Positions 1-12,301 of a stretch of 64,000 nucleotides of DNA are shown in pieces. Made by a program: the position numbers and the translations under genes. The notes beneath the pieces are model-generated. The model saw only the letters and a list, made by a program, of their open reading frames with translations, was not told where the DNA came from and ran no database searches. The first letter of the stretch is position 1; the number at the start of each line of letters is the position of its first letter. The DNA comes from Letharia columbiana. Taxonomy: Eukaryota; Ascomycota; Lecanoromycetes; Lecanorales; Parmeliaceae. The stretch is from the NCBI RefSeq assembly GCF_014066305.1, contig NW_023501044.1, forward strand, positions 760,001-824,000. Reading direction: 5' to 3'.

Positions 1-335
1 GGTGGCATAGGATTCGATGGCTATGCTATTGTAAGCACAAACGGTCGTCGAGGACTGAGAATAGTGGGAGAAATAAATACCAAGGGAGGTAGGACGGGAA
101 GAGGCCCAGAGGGCGCTAGTGAAGCTGCAGAGAAGCCGCCGAGGGGACCGTACCGTGTACGACGGTACGAGTAGTGCTTTTCACATGGAGGGCTGTTGGA
201 GGGCTGTTAGTCTCCCACTCTCACCTCACACTTGTGCTCATATGCATATGTACACATCACGAACACACTTATCCATTCTCTACTTTGCCCCATCCTTGTG
301 TCTTCAAACGTAACATTAATGTACAAAGCCCTAGC
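1..335. other. Intergenic, no gene seen
   Basis: No convincing coding region is visible. Short open frames here lack protein-like composition and overlap the 3' end of the Sac phosphatase gene. A perfect 7-bp stem with a 7-base loop lies at about 149-169 (arms CGTACCG and CGGTACG). It may belong to the 3' region of the neighbouring gene, but nothing shows a function. Confidence 0.5.
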
Positions 336-3300
336 CTAAGCCCAAACCATCTTCTTCAGAGAATGGCCCCACTGTTCCAACAATCCGGTATTCTTCCTTG
401 CTTCCTGCAAAGATACGATGTCTTTGTCCTCGACGAAGCCCGACACCTTACTGCCAAGTGCCGCCCTCTGCACCTCATCACATACAATATTCACGATTTC
501 TTTCTCACTCATCCTGCTTTTCTCCTGGCCCTCGACACTAGCCAAACTTGAGCGCGCAGGGAGAGCCTTGAATGCCAAGATCTTCATGCTAGATACCTCC
601 TCTTTATCAATGCCTTGACCGGAAACACCCTCAACATCGGCGTCTCTGGCACCGTCCAACTCTACAGCGCTGCTTAATGACCTGGTATTTACTCGCGCAA
701 TGTCCTCCTTGCCCGGTCTGTACTTTATCACCAGGCCAACGTTCCTAGATTCGTCGACCTGTGCCGCCGTTAATGTCGATGTTATGTATGTTCCGCGAAT
801 TATTCCCGTAATGCTTCGAAGATCGATCCTTTCGAAAGAGGATACCTTCTCGATGTTAAAGTCAAAGCTGACCCGGTATAAAGCTATGTCTGTGACGAGG
901 AGTACGGTTTCTTGAAAAGGGAACGTCTTCACTGTGTTTTGCTCGCGTGGGCTCAACAAGGTCCAGCCCCCAACAATGTCTTCGCTTTGGTCTGCTATAA
1001 CAATCTTGGAACTTGTTTCAATCGCATTTGCCCTCACTTTCTGCATCGAAAATCCAGGGTCCCTACTCATCATGTCTGTCTCGAATTCCTCAAAGACCTG
1101 TGCATTCACGTTACCAAGTAAGTAGTCTATTGCAGCCTGCGAAAAGTAATCTGATATAATGTTGTTGAAATATCTTGAAAGTGTGAGTCCAAGATCATTG
1201 ATCGCGCCACGGTAGTTACGCTGTCTGGTACGAGTATAATCTCCCTTGAGGGCTGCTGAGCTCGCATATTGGCGGGAAATCGAATCACCGTTGTCAGCCC
1301 ATAAGGTATTGAACCACTGCGTGGTCGCATCTGTGCGAAGGTCGACTAGAACACCCTCTTCCTGCAGCTGCTTTTCCAAAGCTCTTTGACCGCAGGCGCT
1401 CTGAACGACGTTCGTCCTATCAAGGCAGTCCATGCAGTTCGTACGAAGTATACCAGATTGTCTTTGACGGACAATGCCTCCAACATCGACAGTCTCCCCA
1501 AATGCATCGAGTCTCTCGCCAAGGGAGTCCATGAGAAGACTGACATTTTCAAATTTCATGCCGCGGCACATGCGGTGGAAATCGAACCATTCGAAGCCTA
1601 GTTGCCGCCCAGCAACGCCGTTCTCTGCATTGATCTCTCGGGTATATTCCTCGTATTTACGACCGATTTCTGCTTCACCGCCATGCTTGTCCACCAGAAG
1701 CACGATCTGTGCATCTTCATATCTACCAATAATGCTGGAGAAGTGCCGCCTGAATGCTTTGTGGTTTGTCTCCGATGAATGCTGCAAGACTGGTACAGGC
1801 TTGAAAGAATAGGGGGACTGTGAAAAGAACAAAGGGATGGAGCCACGAATCTGTGTGAACGAGTAAACCTTTTCGGAGGGCTCCCACGATACCTTGGATA
1901 GTATTTGCTCCGTTTCCACACTGTTCGCTGTGTCGCCGTCATCATCAACACCTCTACGGAGATATCGAAGGCCAGGACGTTTTGTACTGCGACGTGAGAT
2001 GAGCGTTATCAAGAAGTTTAAATCTTGTCGAACAGACTCTTCTTTCCTTTGGGCTTCAATGAAACTATTGGTGTCTTCTTCTGTGCGGACTATAGCTTCT
2101 GAAAGCTTGTCGGGCTGCCTGTTAACGGTAAAAGCCCGCTGACCAACGAAGCCTTGCATCAAAGGCAATACAAACATACTAGAATTTCTAGAGTCAGCAG
2201 GATTTCTAGTAGTTCTAATTTGACTTTTTAAGCAATCCCAGGTGATGAACAGGAAGTGATGCGAGTTTTTGATCTATGATATACTTTGCGGCTCAATTCT
2301 GGTACTAACTCGGATGAAGCACACGAAAGCCTGCTTACTGATGTCCGCCATCGATGAACGGTAGTGCTAGATGTTGGTTCCAAAAGTACTAGAACAGGTC
2401 ATTTGTCTGAGAACGTTTCTTATACAGATAAAGTTGAATCATTGACTGACCACTGGATCAACAGACTTGTGTAATGGTATCTCGGAGCCTTTACTATCAT
2501 TCGTTCCCAGTCTCCGGGTGATATCTAGCTCATAAGAAAAGAAGAAGCTTCGAGATCCTAATAGCATTCGCGTCGTTCGTAGAAGCTTGGGGAGCAGGGT
2601 ATTGGTCACATTTGTGGGTAGGCTACCCAACATATCACTCTCGCCTGCCTGATTCGGTACTTCGAGATCGGATGTCCGGTCAGAGCTCTTCGCACCGTCA
2701 AGCGTTGTCGCTGACGACGGGTTTTTGTATTGCGGGAGGTGCAAACCTGTCCCCTGACTGCTCGATATTACCGGCTTCTCAACGCCGTCAACAGACATCC
2801 CTTGTGCCCTTCGCTTCTCAGTGGTCCAGCCTTTCCTTGAAAACCATCTCTCTGCGAAACGGCCATATTGACCTTTTTTCCCAATTACGTCTTCGGCAAC
2901 GCTGCTGGCGTTCCGTGCCGGACCGAATGGTCGTATTGCCGAAGGGTCCTCTTTGATTGACGAACCTGCGCATGCTGGCGATACTTGGTCATCGTGTTCA
3001 GGTTGGCCAGCCTCGACGTGAGCTTCATTGTCATCCGAAATGTCGCTATCTGGGGATAGGGCTCCATGTTGGCCGGACTTCTTCAGGCTTTCCTTTGCCT
3101 GGTTGATGGCCCTTTTTGCCTCAAATTGCGAAGATAGAGGTATCAAAGCGACATCTGTAATAACATAGATGGGGGAACCTCGTACTTGCGCTACTTGTTC
3201 GCGACTTAAAATGGTAACTAGGTAAGAGAGCGGAGCAACCGTGAGCAGTCCTACAAGCGCAACAACGTTAGTGAAGCTCTCTCTTACTCGCATTTGAATT

Positions 3301-3502
3301 GACTACCAACAATGCCATGGAATTCGGTGGACGACGAAGGGTCTGCGAGTGCAGAGTATGGGAGAGTTCGTGCTTGGTGTAAAGAGAGTTCGTGCGTGGT
3401 ATATTTGATCTCCAGGCTTCGCTGGTTACGTGAACCCGGTGGGTGTAGTATCAAGCCTTCGACCGCAGCAACAACCACCAGTTTTCTTGCGAGACCAGGC
3501 AT
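336..3502 (-). CDS. Sac-domain phosphoinositide phosphatase with hSac2 domain (INPP5F/Sac2-like)
   Basis: This gene is predicted to remove phosphates from phosphoinositides on endomembranes. Four exons join in frame: 3502-3307, 3250-2451, 2388-2339 and 2178-336, giving 962 residues. The start MPGLARKLVVVAAVEG matches the usual N-terminus of fungal Sac proteins. The Sac domain runs from the N-terminus through about residue 690. It is interrupted in exon 2 by a long polar, probably disordered insert, which is followed by the conserved FFFSYELDITR stretch. Exon 3 is only 50 bp and encodes the YFWNQHL motif. The catalytic P-loop CMDCLDR is intact, with Cys at about 597 and Arg at about 603. A C-terminal hSac2 homology region (GGWTLLSP... 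onward) lies near residues 750-860, which separates it from Sac1 and Fig4. There is no C-terminal membrane anchor. Intron 3 (160 bp) is the longest. Domain assignment is from recognised motifs; substrate preference is not visible. Confidence 0.93.
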
Positions 3503-4004
3503 AGCTACTTCGTGGTTGTAGCAGTGCGGTATGATAATCTGCGAATAGGTTGGTCGGAGGAGTTGCTATTGCTCTGGAAGCCTGTCAACGAACCTCGGAC
3601 CCCTCGGATGTCATGCCTATGTACGGATGTAGACCGAGGTTTCCCCATCTGGTCTTTCAGCCCTACACAATCTAAGCGAGCTAGCGTACCCTTGGAGGAG
3701 ACTATGTACATGTAGTCAGATACGAGTATGTAACTTGGGCGTTGCAAGATTCATTGTTCGACCCAGGAATATTTACACAGATACTCTGATGCGCCAACAT
3801 ACCACCTTGGGTATCCATGCCAGACATATACAAACATACACACGCTCCAAAAATTGGCTCTGGTGCAAGATCAAGACGCCAACCAATGCATAGCCATTGT
3901 TCCCGCTCGTCAAATTCTGACGAATGTCGGACCCATGCTGGCTTTCAGGGGCATGATGGAGGAACAATCTTTCATGTAAACCAAAACTATGGAAGATGCC
4001 TGTT
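3503..4004. other. Intergenic: NIPA-like 3' end and Sac phosphatase promoter
   Basis: This 502-bp gap lies between two genes on the minus strand. It must hold the terminator of the NIPA-type gene and the promoter and leader of the phosphatase gene. No coding region, RNA gene or repeat is recognisable. Confidence 0.5.
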
Positions 4005-5313
4005 TTATCGATCATCTCCTTTAAGTCGATGGGTACCGTTGTATCGTCCATTCATGCTGTTCACACTTGAACGGCTCAGTCCTTGGTCTTCATCGCTGTC
4101 CTCCGCGAGTTCCTCTAGGCCGAGTCCGACGTTGTTCTCTTCGAATGAGTGCATCAATACTCCTCTTTCCCCTCTCGAGCCAAAGCCGGCACTACCAGTG
4201 CTAGCTCGACTAGCATCTATGCTTCGACGTAACTGCATGCTTCTCCGAGTCTGCAGGCCTGTTATCCCGTCCGTAGGAACTCCACCCGAGATATGGCCAT
4301 TAAGAAGTTTTTGACCGTCGGGATCGCCACGTGATAGGTTTAACAGGTAGACTCCCGTGAATATCACCAAGAATCCGCTCAAAAGAGAAAGAGTGTTCAC
4401 CGCATCAGTTGTATTGAAACCCCGGAAGAGGATGAAAGACGCAACCAATGTGAAAGTCGTAAAGGTAACATAGTATAGCGGATTGACTCTTTGAACCCAT
4501 TAGCGAATTTCGCTCGAATACTCTGGTCAGAACGTACATAGAAGTTGAGAACTGACTAAGAGCTTTGTTAAAGTAGTTCATCTGGGTCAATATGCAACAT
4601 ACAGTGACGATGGCAAAAGCGTAAGTCGATGGGTGGGTAAGTTGGTTGTTCCCGTTCAAAGTCAACTTCAAGGCGATACCGAAAGCCTTGACTGACATGA
4701 CGGATACAGATCCAACCGTGGAACAGATTGAGATAAATATCAGAGGGTTTTTCTTTCCATGCTTTGGAGCGACCTTATAGATCATAACGCTGGAGAAGAT
4801 GGCAACCGCAGCACAGTAGAGAAGAAAACCTGCAATAACAAGGACCGTTAGCCCCTTGAAACGCACGCAGGAAAAGAAGGCCGTACCTGGATGTATGGCA
4901 TACTGCAATATCTCATCCACAGTTTGAATCTCCTTATCCGGGGGTGCATGCAGCACTATTATGACAGACCCAATGAGACATAAGGCACATCCAAGTTTCC
5001 CCAGCGTACCCAAATCTTCTTTGAGAAAGTATGACCCCAGTACGGCACCGATCAAAACACTGAGCGCTCCCAACGGCGTTACCAGTATGGCCGGCGCAAA
5101 AGCATATGCTGCGAAATTGGCCACTTCACCGAGTACCATGGTCACGATGCCGCCCCACCACGTAGGACTTTTCAAATATGCAAAGCCTTCACCTTCAAAT
5201 CCATGCCGCTCGCTTGCCTCCAGTAACCCTTTTTTAGTTATGACAAAGCTTGTCCCAATGGCCATCGTCGACAGTATGGCCAAAGCCAAGCCGACATATT
5301 TGTCCTCCACCAT
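4005..5313 (-). CDS. NIPA-family magnesium transporter (DUF803)
   Basis: This is a multi-pass membrane protein of the NIPA family (PF05653), whose members move Mg2+ across plasma or endosomal membranes. Three exons (5313-4887, 4829-4538, 4488-4005) give 400 residues. The 57-bp first intron is a multiple of three and stays open, so an unspliced reading would add 19 spurious residues. The second intron (49 bp) must be removed to restore the conserved helix beginning VNPLYYVTF. The N-terminus MVEDKYVGLALAI and the ITKKGLL motif are typical. About eight or nine hydrophobic helices fill residues 1-290. The C-terminal 110 residues are hydrophilic, rich in Ser, Asp and Glu, and probably cytosolic. 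It lies 502 bp upstream of the phosphatase gene on the same strand. Ion specificity comes from family knowledge only. Confidence 0.93.
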
Positions 5314-6914
5314 CTTGGCCTGGCAAGGAATTGGCCTACTCCAACGGCTCGAATTGAGTCGTTGCCAGCTTTTCTTGATCGCTTTTAATGGCCACGCAGC
5401 GCCAGCGCGGCAGATCGTCTGATGTCCTCGATCAAGCCTCCCGTCGACACTGTATAGGACTCATGTAATAATGAACTCGAGAGTTTGGCGGGTTTTTCAA
5501 TTTGATGGTGCCTAGAGTCGAGGTACGGTACCTGAGAGCTTGGCAAGGAGATTCGCAACAAGGAGGGTAACAGCGACCGGGAGGTGGTTCGTTGATTCGG
5601 CTAATTAGCTAAAATGAATGCAGGTGTACCATATCTCGAAATATGAATGAGGGCAGATGAACTGTGTCTCAGGACGGATCAATGAACAATGGGGAGCAAA
5701 GGGTGTTCATTACTGGAAACAAAAGGACTCTTTACCCAGAGTACAGTCCTACTCGTACTTTTCTCTACTTTATTTTAGGTGTCCACAATGCGGAAACTAA
5801 ATCTTGACCTGCCCGGCCCGTTAATTAGCGGTATCAAAGATTCTAGGTATTTTAACTCTGGGAATCGGACGAGCGCCGAGTAAATACCAGAGGTGCAGCA
5901 CAGCGACAACTTGCAATTGCTGAATGACTCTACGTATATCGTCTGTCCATATCCTTCACAGCTAGTCTCGTTGCAACTTATCAAGGGAACAATGTCGCTC
6001 AAGCACTAAAAGAGTCAAAGGCTAAGGAAGGGTAGGGAAGAAGAGCTGTTGCGTCCCTGGGCATTTACTGAACTTGCTGCTGAAGAGAACAGGTCATTGC
6101 CCAAACACTCCTGGGGAAGAGAATCTCAGTCCGAGAAAACCTGTGCTGGACTGATACCTGTCACATATTGACACTCTTACTGCAGCATTGCCAATCTGCC
6201 ACTTTACCCCCTGACAATGTGCCAATAAGTAAACGAGTCATTTGAGGTGAAGTGGCCTGGATTGTTGAAGTTCTGCAGTCAAAGCTTTCATAGAATTCTC
6301 CTTGGTGCCACAGGCCACCTAAATCTAGCCAAGAAACGCATTGGCGGCATCGCCTTACTAACAACGAATTCAGCCACCTTATGCGCAGACTCCAACCATG
6401 CATTATCGCCACAGTAAGGAGACGCCGACGCCGAGGAACTCGATAGAATCTCCAGGAGAGCAGGGGAAAAGAAATGTCAGCTAGCCTTGCAATTCGCAGG
6501 CACTCGAATGCCTTGCAATCCATGCGAAATATCCGGGGGTATCGCGTGTAAAAGGGAAAGGGGGGAAGACATAGTGAACAGAGAAGCGGTGAAATGGCGG
6601 GTCTGTGAATGCCATGAACTTACCGCACCGACCTACCTTTCCTCTTGAGGAACAAAGAGGCCATAAGAAACCTAGTAGGTGTAGGCAGGTTGAGCAAGCA
6701 AGAGTGTGGTTTGTGGTCATGCACCTCCTCGACGACCAAAAGACCAGATGGCGGTACTGAAGCGCTAGGAAGGCTGTGGTTAATTTGCTGATTGTGTTGT
6801 CGATGTGAGGACGATGGGTGGAAAAGGTCTTAATGGACCAGTACTCGAAGGGTCAGATAAAAGTCATTGCGCATCAGAAGATGAGAGCCATGACGGATTC
6901 ATGGCGTTCCAAGT
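5314..6914. other. 1.6-kb intergenic region, no gene seen
   Basis: This gap separates the start of the NIPA-type gene from the end of the acidic-protein gene. Several open frames of 75-120 codons exist on the minus strand (for example 6161-6523). They have no recognisable motif and show compositions like translated non-coding DNA. It most likely contains the NIPA-type promoter and the 3' UTR of the acidic-protein gene. A non-coding transcript cannot be excluded. Confidence 0.45.
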
Positions 6915-9644
6915 TTATCCAGACCGGACGCGTTTAGTACCTGTAAGAGCCGTTAGCCTATCTTGAACTTTGATACCGAAGTTCCAAAGGATGATCCCTA
7001 CCTTGAAGATCCTCTTCTAACGCGTCGTCGTCTTCGTGGAGACTTCGAGCACGCTTGAGAGATCCAGGACTGGTTGCGACGTTGTGCTCTGCCTTCGCTG
7101 GCTCAAGGGGAAAGTCGGTATCGTATTCCTCGTCCTCGTAGGTAATCTCATCATCATCTTCTTGTGTTTGTGCAGACTCGTCGACGAAAAAAGATGGTCG
7201 TATATTCACTCCCTCCGGCGGCTGAGGGATGTCGTCATTGTCGTCATTAGCTAATGACCTATCGGTTTCTTCGAGCTCATTCTCCGCTTCCAAATTGTTT
7301 ACTTCCCTCAGGTCATCATCGCGGAAACTCCTCCCAGATCCAATAAACTCAGATTGGATTGGATGCGTCGAAGAGTCATGTTCAATTTCACCGTTGAAAT
7401 TTGTGTCAGCTACTAGATACAAGTCACCTTCGATCTTATCTGCGTGCTCATGCATTGTGTGGTGCCGGTAAGATCTTGCGTCGTCCTCATACTGCACGGA
7501 AGCTTTATGTTGATCATCATCTTCGTTGACACTAGGCCGTAACTCTGTTTCTTGGGAGATGCTAGCATCTTCATTTTCTGGTGCTTCCTCTTCTTCATTG
7601 AATTGCCCGGAGAGACTCTGGCCCTGGTCGTCAGAATCTTGGGATAGATTTTCCGCAAGATTGAATTGTTCTTCTTCGGTAGGTACGCCAACGTCACTGG
7701 TATCCTTCTGGTCCACAGATTTGTGTGGAATCTCTTCGTCTGCAACGAAATTTTCCTGGACATCATGGGGATATCGGTGCTCCTGATTGTCTGCAATGAC
7801 TGGCTCGTTGGGGACGGTGCGATCCTGGACTGCACTAACGTCAATAGCATCACCTTGTAAAGTAGACGACGCGCTTGAGGTGCCACGCTCTAGCTCTTCG
7901 ACGTCTTCATAATCAATGAAATCCCCATCTTCCACGATAGATTCTTCCGCTTTCTGAAGTTCTGATTCACCGGCCAAAGGCTGTGCAAATTCAAGAGATT
8001 CCTTGGACCCTGCGGCCTCGCTTGAAAATCCAACACTAATTCCTGCTTTGTGGGGGTTGTTGTCACTGCCAAGCTGAGGCTCTGTACGATCGATTTCTTC
8101 GTGCGCAACGTGCGTGACGGGGTATGACTGCGTCCCTTGGGCAGCAGAATCAGTCCCTAGCAGAGGGTTCTCTGAAGGCAGCGGGTTGCTATGCAAATCA
8201 CATTGATATATGCTCTCCTCCGCATCTTCTCTTAGTCGTTGCTCGGATGAATAAGTCTCGTTCCTCGATAGCACGGCAATATGGCTCGACGAGTCTGTTT
8301 CTCGTTCAGTCCTGTGGTCCCCATCATTCTCAGTCTCTTGGGACGACTTCAGCTGGGAGAACCCTTTCCCTTCGATTGCGGCATTCTGTAGGAGGTCAAG
8401 ACGGCGGGAAAATCTATTCCTAGAGGTAAGGTCCATGTAGAGGGGTGGGGGGTCTTCTAGTCCATCGTTCTGTTGCAAATGAACATAGAGTTCAATGACT
8501 TCCGAGAGCCTTGTACTCGTGGATTCTATTGTAGACTGTTTACATGAGCAAAGAAGATACCCTTTGAGAGATATCCTTGACTCACTTCGCTAATATGAAG
8601 GTCCAAGCCATCAATGTTGATTGTCAATTCGTCGAGCTCGCTCAAACTTCCTTTAAGAATGCCCCTACAGGCCTCGAGAAGATCCCCAATAGGGCTGTAA
8701 GCAAGCCGTTCGTCTGTTAATAAGAATGTGGCAGCGTGTTCTCCATTTTGGTCTACGGGAGGAAATAAGAACATTTCGTTCCCTTGGTAGTCCAACATGA
8801 CAGGATGCAGGTGAACAGGACTGTTCAGAGGGTCTTCCTCTTGGGTGTGAGATCCTTCGACGTTCAACTGAACCACAATTTTTTGATCTAATGAGGCCGG
8901 CAGAAATTCTTCTCCTACCTGCTCAAGCTTGGCTTCTGGGGCCAATGTGGGCCCCTCAACATCAGAGGGTTCCGAAGTTTCTTCTGCCGCCCCGTGTTTG
9001 ACTGTGGCTTCTTTGCTGACCTCGACATCGTACCTATCGGATGTCTCTCTCGTTGCTACCTCGGCAACAGCGTGACCAGGATTCGGCAGTCCCGTTTGGC
9101 CATTTGGAAGGGCCCTCTCGATGTCACCAGATTTTAATTCGGACATGGACGGGTGTTCGTGATGCCCTCGTTCGTTATACTCTTGTTCTTGGTAATCTTG
9201 CTCGTGGTCCTGGTTCCCAACGATGTCCTCATAATTGGCAAATGGTTCCTCAGATTGCTCATTCGGATGATCTATGTCTGGCTCAACGATCGTGTCCTCA
9301 TCCAGGTCAGGCCCAGTGTATTCCGCATCCTCGATATCTTCGTCGCGTACAGATGACCCTTCGTTAACCTGCCCCTGCGCGTAGCTAACATCACCCATCT
9401 CGTCGTCATTGGCGGCATGAGTTTCCTGTCCATCCACAGATGTTGAATAAGCAAGAGTGTTCATATTCTCTTCATCCATGAATTCATCTTCGACATCCTG
9501 GGGGTTGTCGCCAGTGAGGTCAAGATCAATGTCAATATCGTCACCGGCTCCAGCGCGCTGATCTATATCTGATGTGAGCTCCATTGGGTCTTCGGCATTT
9601 GGCGCTTGGAAGCGTGGGGCAAATTGCAGTTGCAGAGTTGTCAT
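6915..9644 (-). CDS. Large acidic protein of unknown function
   Basis: Three exons (9644-8586, 8535-7002, 6940-6915) give 872 residues. The last exon is 26 bp; it joins after a 61-bp intron with a GCTAACG branch site and ends in a basic KRVRSG tail. I do not recognise a named family. The N-terminal 260 residues and most of the C-terminal 450 are Asp/Glu/Ser-rich and low in hydrophobic residues, so probably disordered. A more ordered region spans about residues 265-420, with stretches such as HPVMLDYQGNEMFLFPP and DDLL-type helices, and is split by the 50-bp intron. The C-terminus holds ITYEDEEYD, then SLKRARS and KRVRS, the basic parts possibly nuclear-localisation signals. A nuclear, chromatin- or RNA-associated role is a guess from composition only. 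Its start lies 476 bp from the divergent coatomer gene, so the two may share a promoter. Confidence 0.85.
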
Positions 9645-10120
9645 GATTGAGGGATGCCAGGAGACGTGTTTCTGTTCATTTTATTTGGGCTTCAAGTAGG
9701 AAGAAGTGTTGGAAGCGTGGGAAATCTGTGTCGGTTTTTGTGCTCTATCACAAGCTGTGAGAATAGTTTTGAATAACTGGATGCTGCCGTAGTGTTGTCG
9801 TCTGGAAAGGATTGGTACAGCGGGGGTAGCGGTGTAGGCCGACCGTGAACGTTTGGTTTGGACTTCGGAGAGGCGAAGAAAGAGGTGGTGGAGCCAGAAA
9901 TACGGAGATTGCTTTAGCGCGTCCTGCTCCTATCAATCGCAATGTTAGCTTTCCTAGACCACAGAAAGTAAGTACAGTGAAACCTACCACGTCTCAACAA
10001 TTCGCTACAGCCTGAAGGCAAGCTGCGATCCTGATAGTGCTCTCTCCTGTTAGGAAAACGCTGAAGGCTATGTATTGTTTCTCTTGAAATTGAATCTATA
10101 TCCATTGGATCTGTGCGAAG
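9645..10120. promoter_or_regulatory. Divergent intergenic region between acidic-protein and delta-COP genes
   Basis: The two flanking genes are transcribed away from each other from this 476-bp segment, so it must contain both promoters and leaders. No individual factor site is called. The two short minus-strand open frames here are not protein-like. Confidence 0.5.
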
Positions 10121-11873
10121 ATGGTGAGATCATTGTCCACACCTTTCTGGTTCCGAGTGCTAAATAATCTTAGGTGGTGCTTGCTGCTTCCATTTGTACG
10201 CGGGGAGGTAAAGCGGTATTGTCACGCCAATTCCGTGAAGTAGCACGCTCAAGGATTGAGGGGCTTCTGGCATCCTTCCCAAAGCTCGCCGACTCTGGCA
10301 CGCAGCATACTACCGTGGAGCAAGACAACGTTCGCTATGTCTATCAGCCACTCGACGAACTTTACATGGTTCTCATCACCAATCGGCAATCCAACATCTT
10401 GCAGGACATCGACTCTTTGCACCTTTTCGCCCAGGTTGTGACGAGCATCTGCAAAAGCTTGGACGAGAGGGAGATCCTTCGAAATGCCTACGAGTTGCTT
10501 AGCGCCTTCGATGAGCTTGTCACTTTGGGCTACCGGGAGAACCTGTCCTTGAGCCAGATCAAGACCTTTCTTGAAATGGAAAGCCATGAAGAGAGGATAC
10601 AAGAGATAATATCGAGGGTATGTCTTAGTTCTGTGGATACTTTTAGATGATATTGGCTGACCAAGCCTCAGAACAAGGAGCTCGAAGCTACGGAAGAGCG
10701 CAAGAGGAAAGCCAAACAGCTCGAGCTTCAACGAAAGGAGATGTCACGCAGTGGACGCTCCGCTACTCCTCGAGCACCGTCTTATCCAACCTACACTCCT
10801 CCTCCTCGACCCGCCGGTCTGAGCACTTACGACAGCTACGAGGCTGAAAGGAACAAATCTTTCAAGTTAGTCTACCTAAGTGAACAACATACAACTCAAC
10901 TGACGATGTTGCAGAGCGTCTGCTCCCAAAGGCAAGGGCATGCAGTTGGGTAAGAAATCAAAGACCATAGACATGTTTGAGCGAGTGAGAGGAGATCTCG
11001 GTACACAGGCTGAAGAGTCGGCCCCCCTGGTGTCGAACTCACAGCCCATCACAGCAGCAGAAAGGGCACCCTCGACACGTGTCTCTTCATCAGTCGATCG
11101 CGATGCCATCCATGCAACTGTTGACGAGAAAATATCTGCCAAGTTATCAAGAGATGGAATCCTCAAGTCTTTTAGCGTCAAAGGAGACCTGCAATTACGC
11201 ATTTCTGATCCGGCTCTAACAAAGGTCAAGCTCGATCTGGTTGCCAATGCTAGCCAAGGGGCGCAATTCAAAACCCATCCTAATGTAGACAGGGGACAAT
11301 TCAATACCTCGAAGGTGATTCAACTTAAAGATACCTCAAAGGGATTTCCCGCGAACAACTCAGTTGGTGTCTTGCGATGGAGCGCGACAGCTCCAGCTGA
11401 TACTAGCGGTGTCCTTCCGATTACCTTTACCGTATGGGTGAACAAGGGCTCAGACGAGTCCTTTACAATCACCGTTGAATACGAAATGACTGGATCCGAC
11501 AGCCTGCATGATGTGGTCGTGACCATTCCGTACAGCACCAGTGAGCCAGCTATATCGAGCTTCGATGCTGTGTATGAAGTCTCAGGGGATAGTTTGGAAT
11601 GGACGATCGGTACAGTGGACGAGTCCAATGCAACGGGAGCCTTCGAATTCGAGGCCCAAGCAGAAGATGAGGCCGAGTTCTTCCCAATGAGCGTGCGCTT
11701 TTCAAAGAGCAAACCATTCGTGGACGTTGACGTAGGTCCTACCCCATTGCAGTCAATGCACAAGACTAAAACGTAGAAAACAGGTCACGTCGGTAACATT
11801 ATTAGAGATGGAGCAAGACATGTCCTTTACCAAAGACGTCAAATCCGTTGCAGATTCCTATTTGATAGAATAA
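10121..11873 (+). CDS. RET2: Coatomer subunit delta (delta-COP)
   Basis: This is the delta subunit of the COPI coat, which drives Golgi-to-ER retrieval. Five exons (10121-10123, 10174-10617, 10672-10865, 10915-11731, 11784-11873) give 515 residues, the normal family length. The first coding exon is only the ATG. A 50-bp intron follows, and the protein then continues VVLAASICTRGGKAVLSRQF, the near-invariant delta-COP N-terminus. Residues 1-140 form the longin-like adaptor domain. A charged linker with KRKAKQLELQ and a Pro/Ser-rich stretch follows, then the mu-homology domain from about residue 270 to the end. The last intron restores the conserved terminus DVKSVADSYLIE; reading through it gives a false end. 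The large antisense frame at 10249-10731 is a shadow. Confidence 0.97.
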
Positions 11874-12301
11874 AGCATTATGACAGTTAAAAGGCGTCTA
11901 TAATCATGGCTATTGCCAGCGAGGTCTGATGTTGCCTGAAGATTTGGCCTCGCACTGGCTGGATGGCACTCCCTGCTACCAAAGGTATATTCATGGGGCA
12001 AAAGTGCCTTGCAGTACGAGTACCACACATATGTAGAATGCATAAGAAGTTTGTTCCAGCGCAATTCTGTAGCTGAAACCATCCAACACGGCTCAAGCGG
12101 ATATGGTGACCCTCACAGCGCGCGGCGAACAGACGCTGATGGCCATCAACATTTTGTTGCAACAGTGCCAAGAAACTGGCCCCCTAGCACTTATAAAGTA
12201 GAGTAGTATGGCAGCCCTACCACGTTGTTGACCTAGCCAAGTCTCGATGAATGAGGTATGAAGAGAAAAGAGCGGGCACATTCTGCTGTCATTCTAGCAG
12301 C
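11874..12301. other. Intergenic: delta-COP terminator and APC4 promoter
   Basis: A 428-bp gap lies between two genes on the same strand. Small frames on both strands lack motifs. No RNA gene or repeat is recognised. Confidence 0.45.

Noticed and set aside
1474..1812. 112-codon plus-strand frame
   Set aside because: It is the shadow of the catalytic exon of the Sac phosphatase.
6161..6720. Two overlapping minus-strand frames of 120 and 79 codons
   Set aside because: Rich in Arg, Trp and Cys as in translated non-coding DNA; no motif, and no plausible splice joins them.
10249..10731. 160-codon minus-strand frame
   Set aside because: It lies antisense to delta-COP exons, whose protein matches its family along the whole length. 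The antisense frame has no motif.
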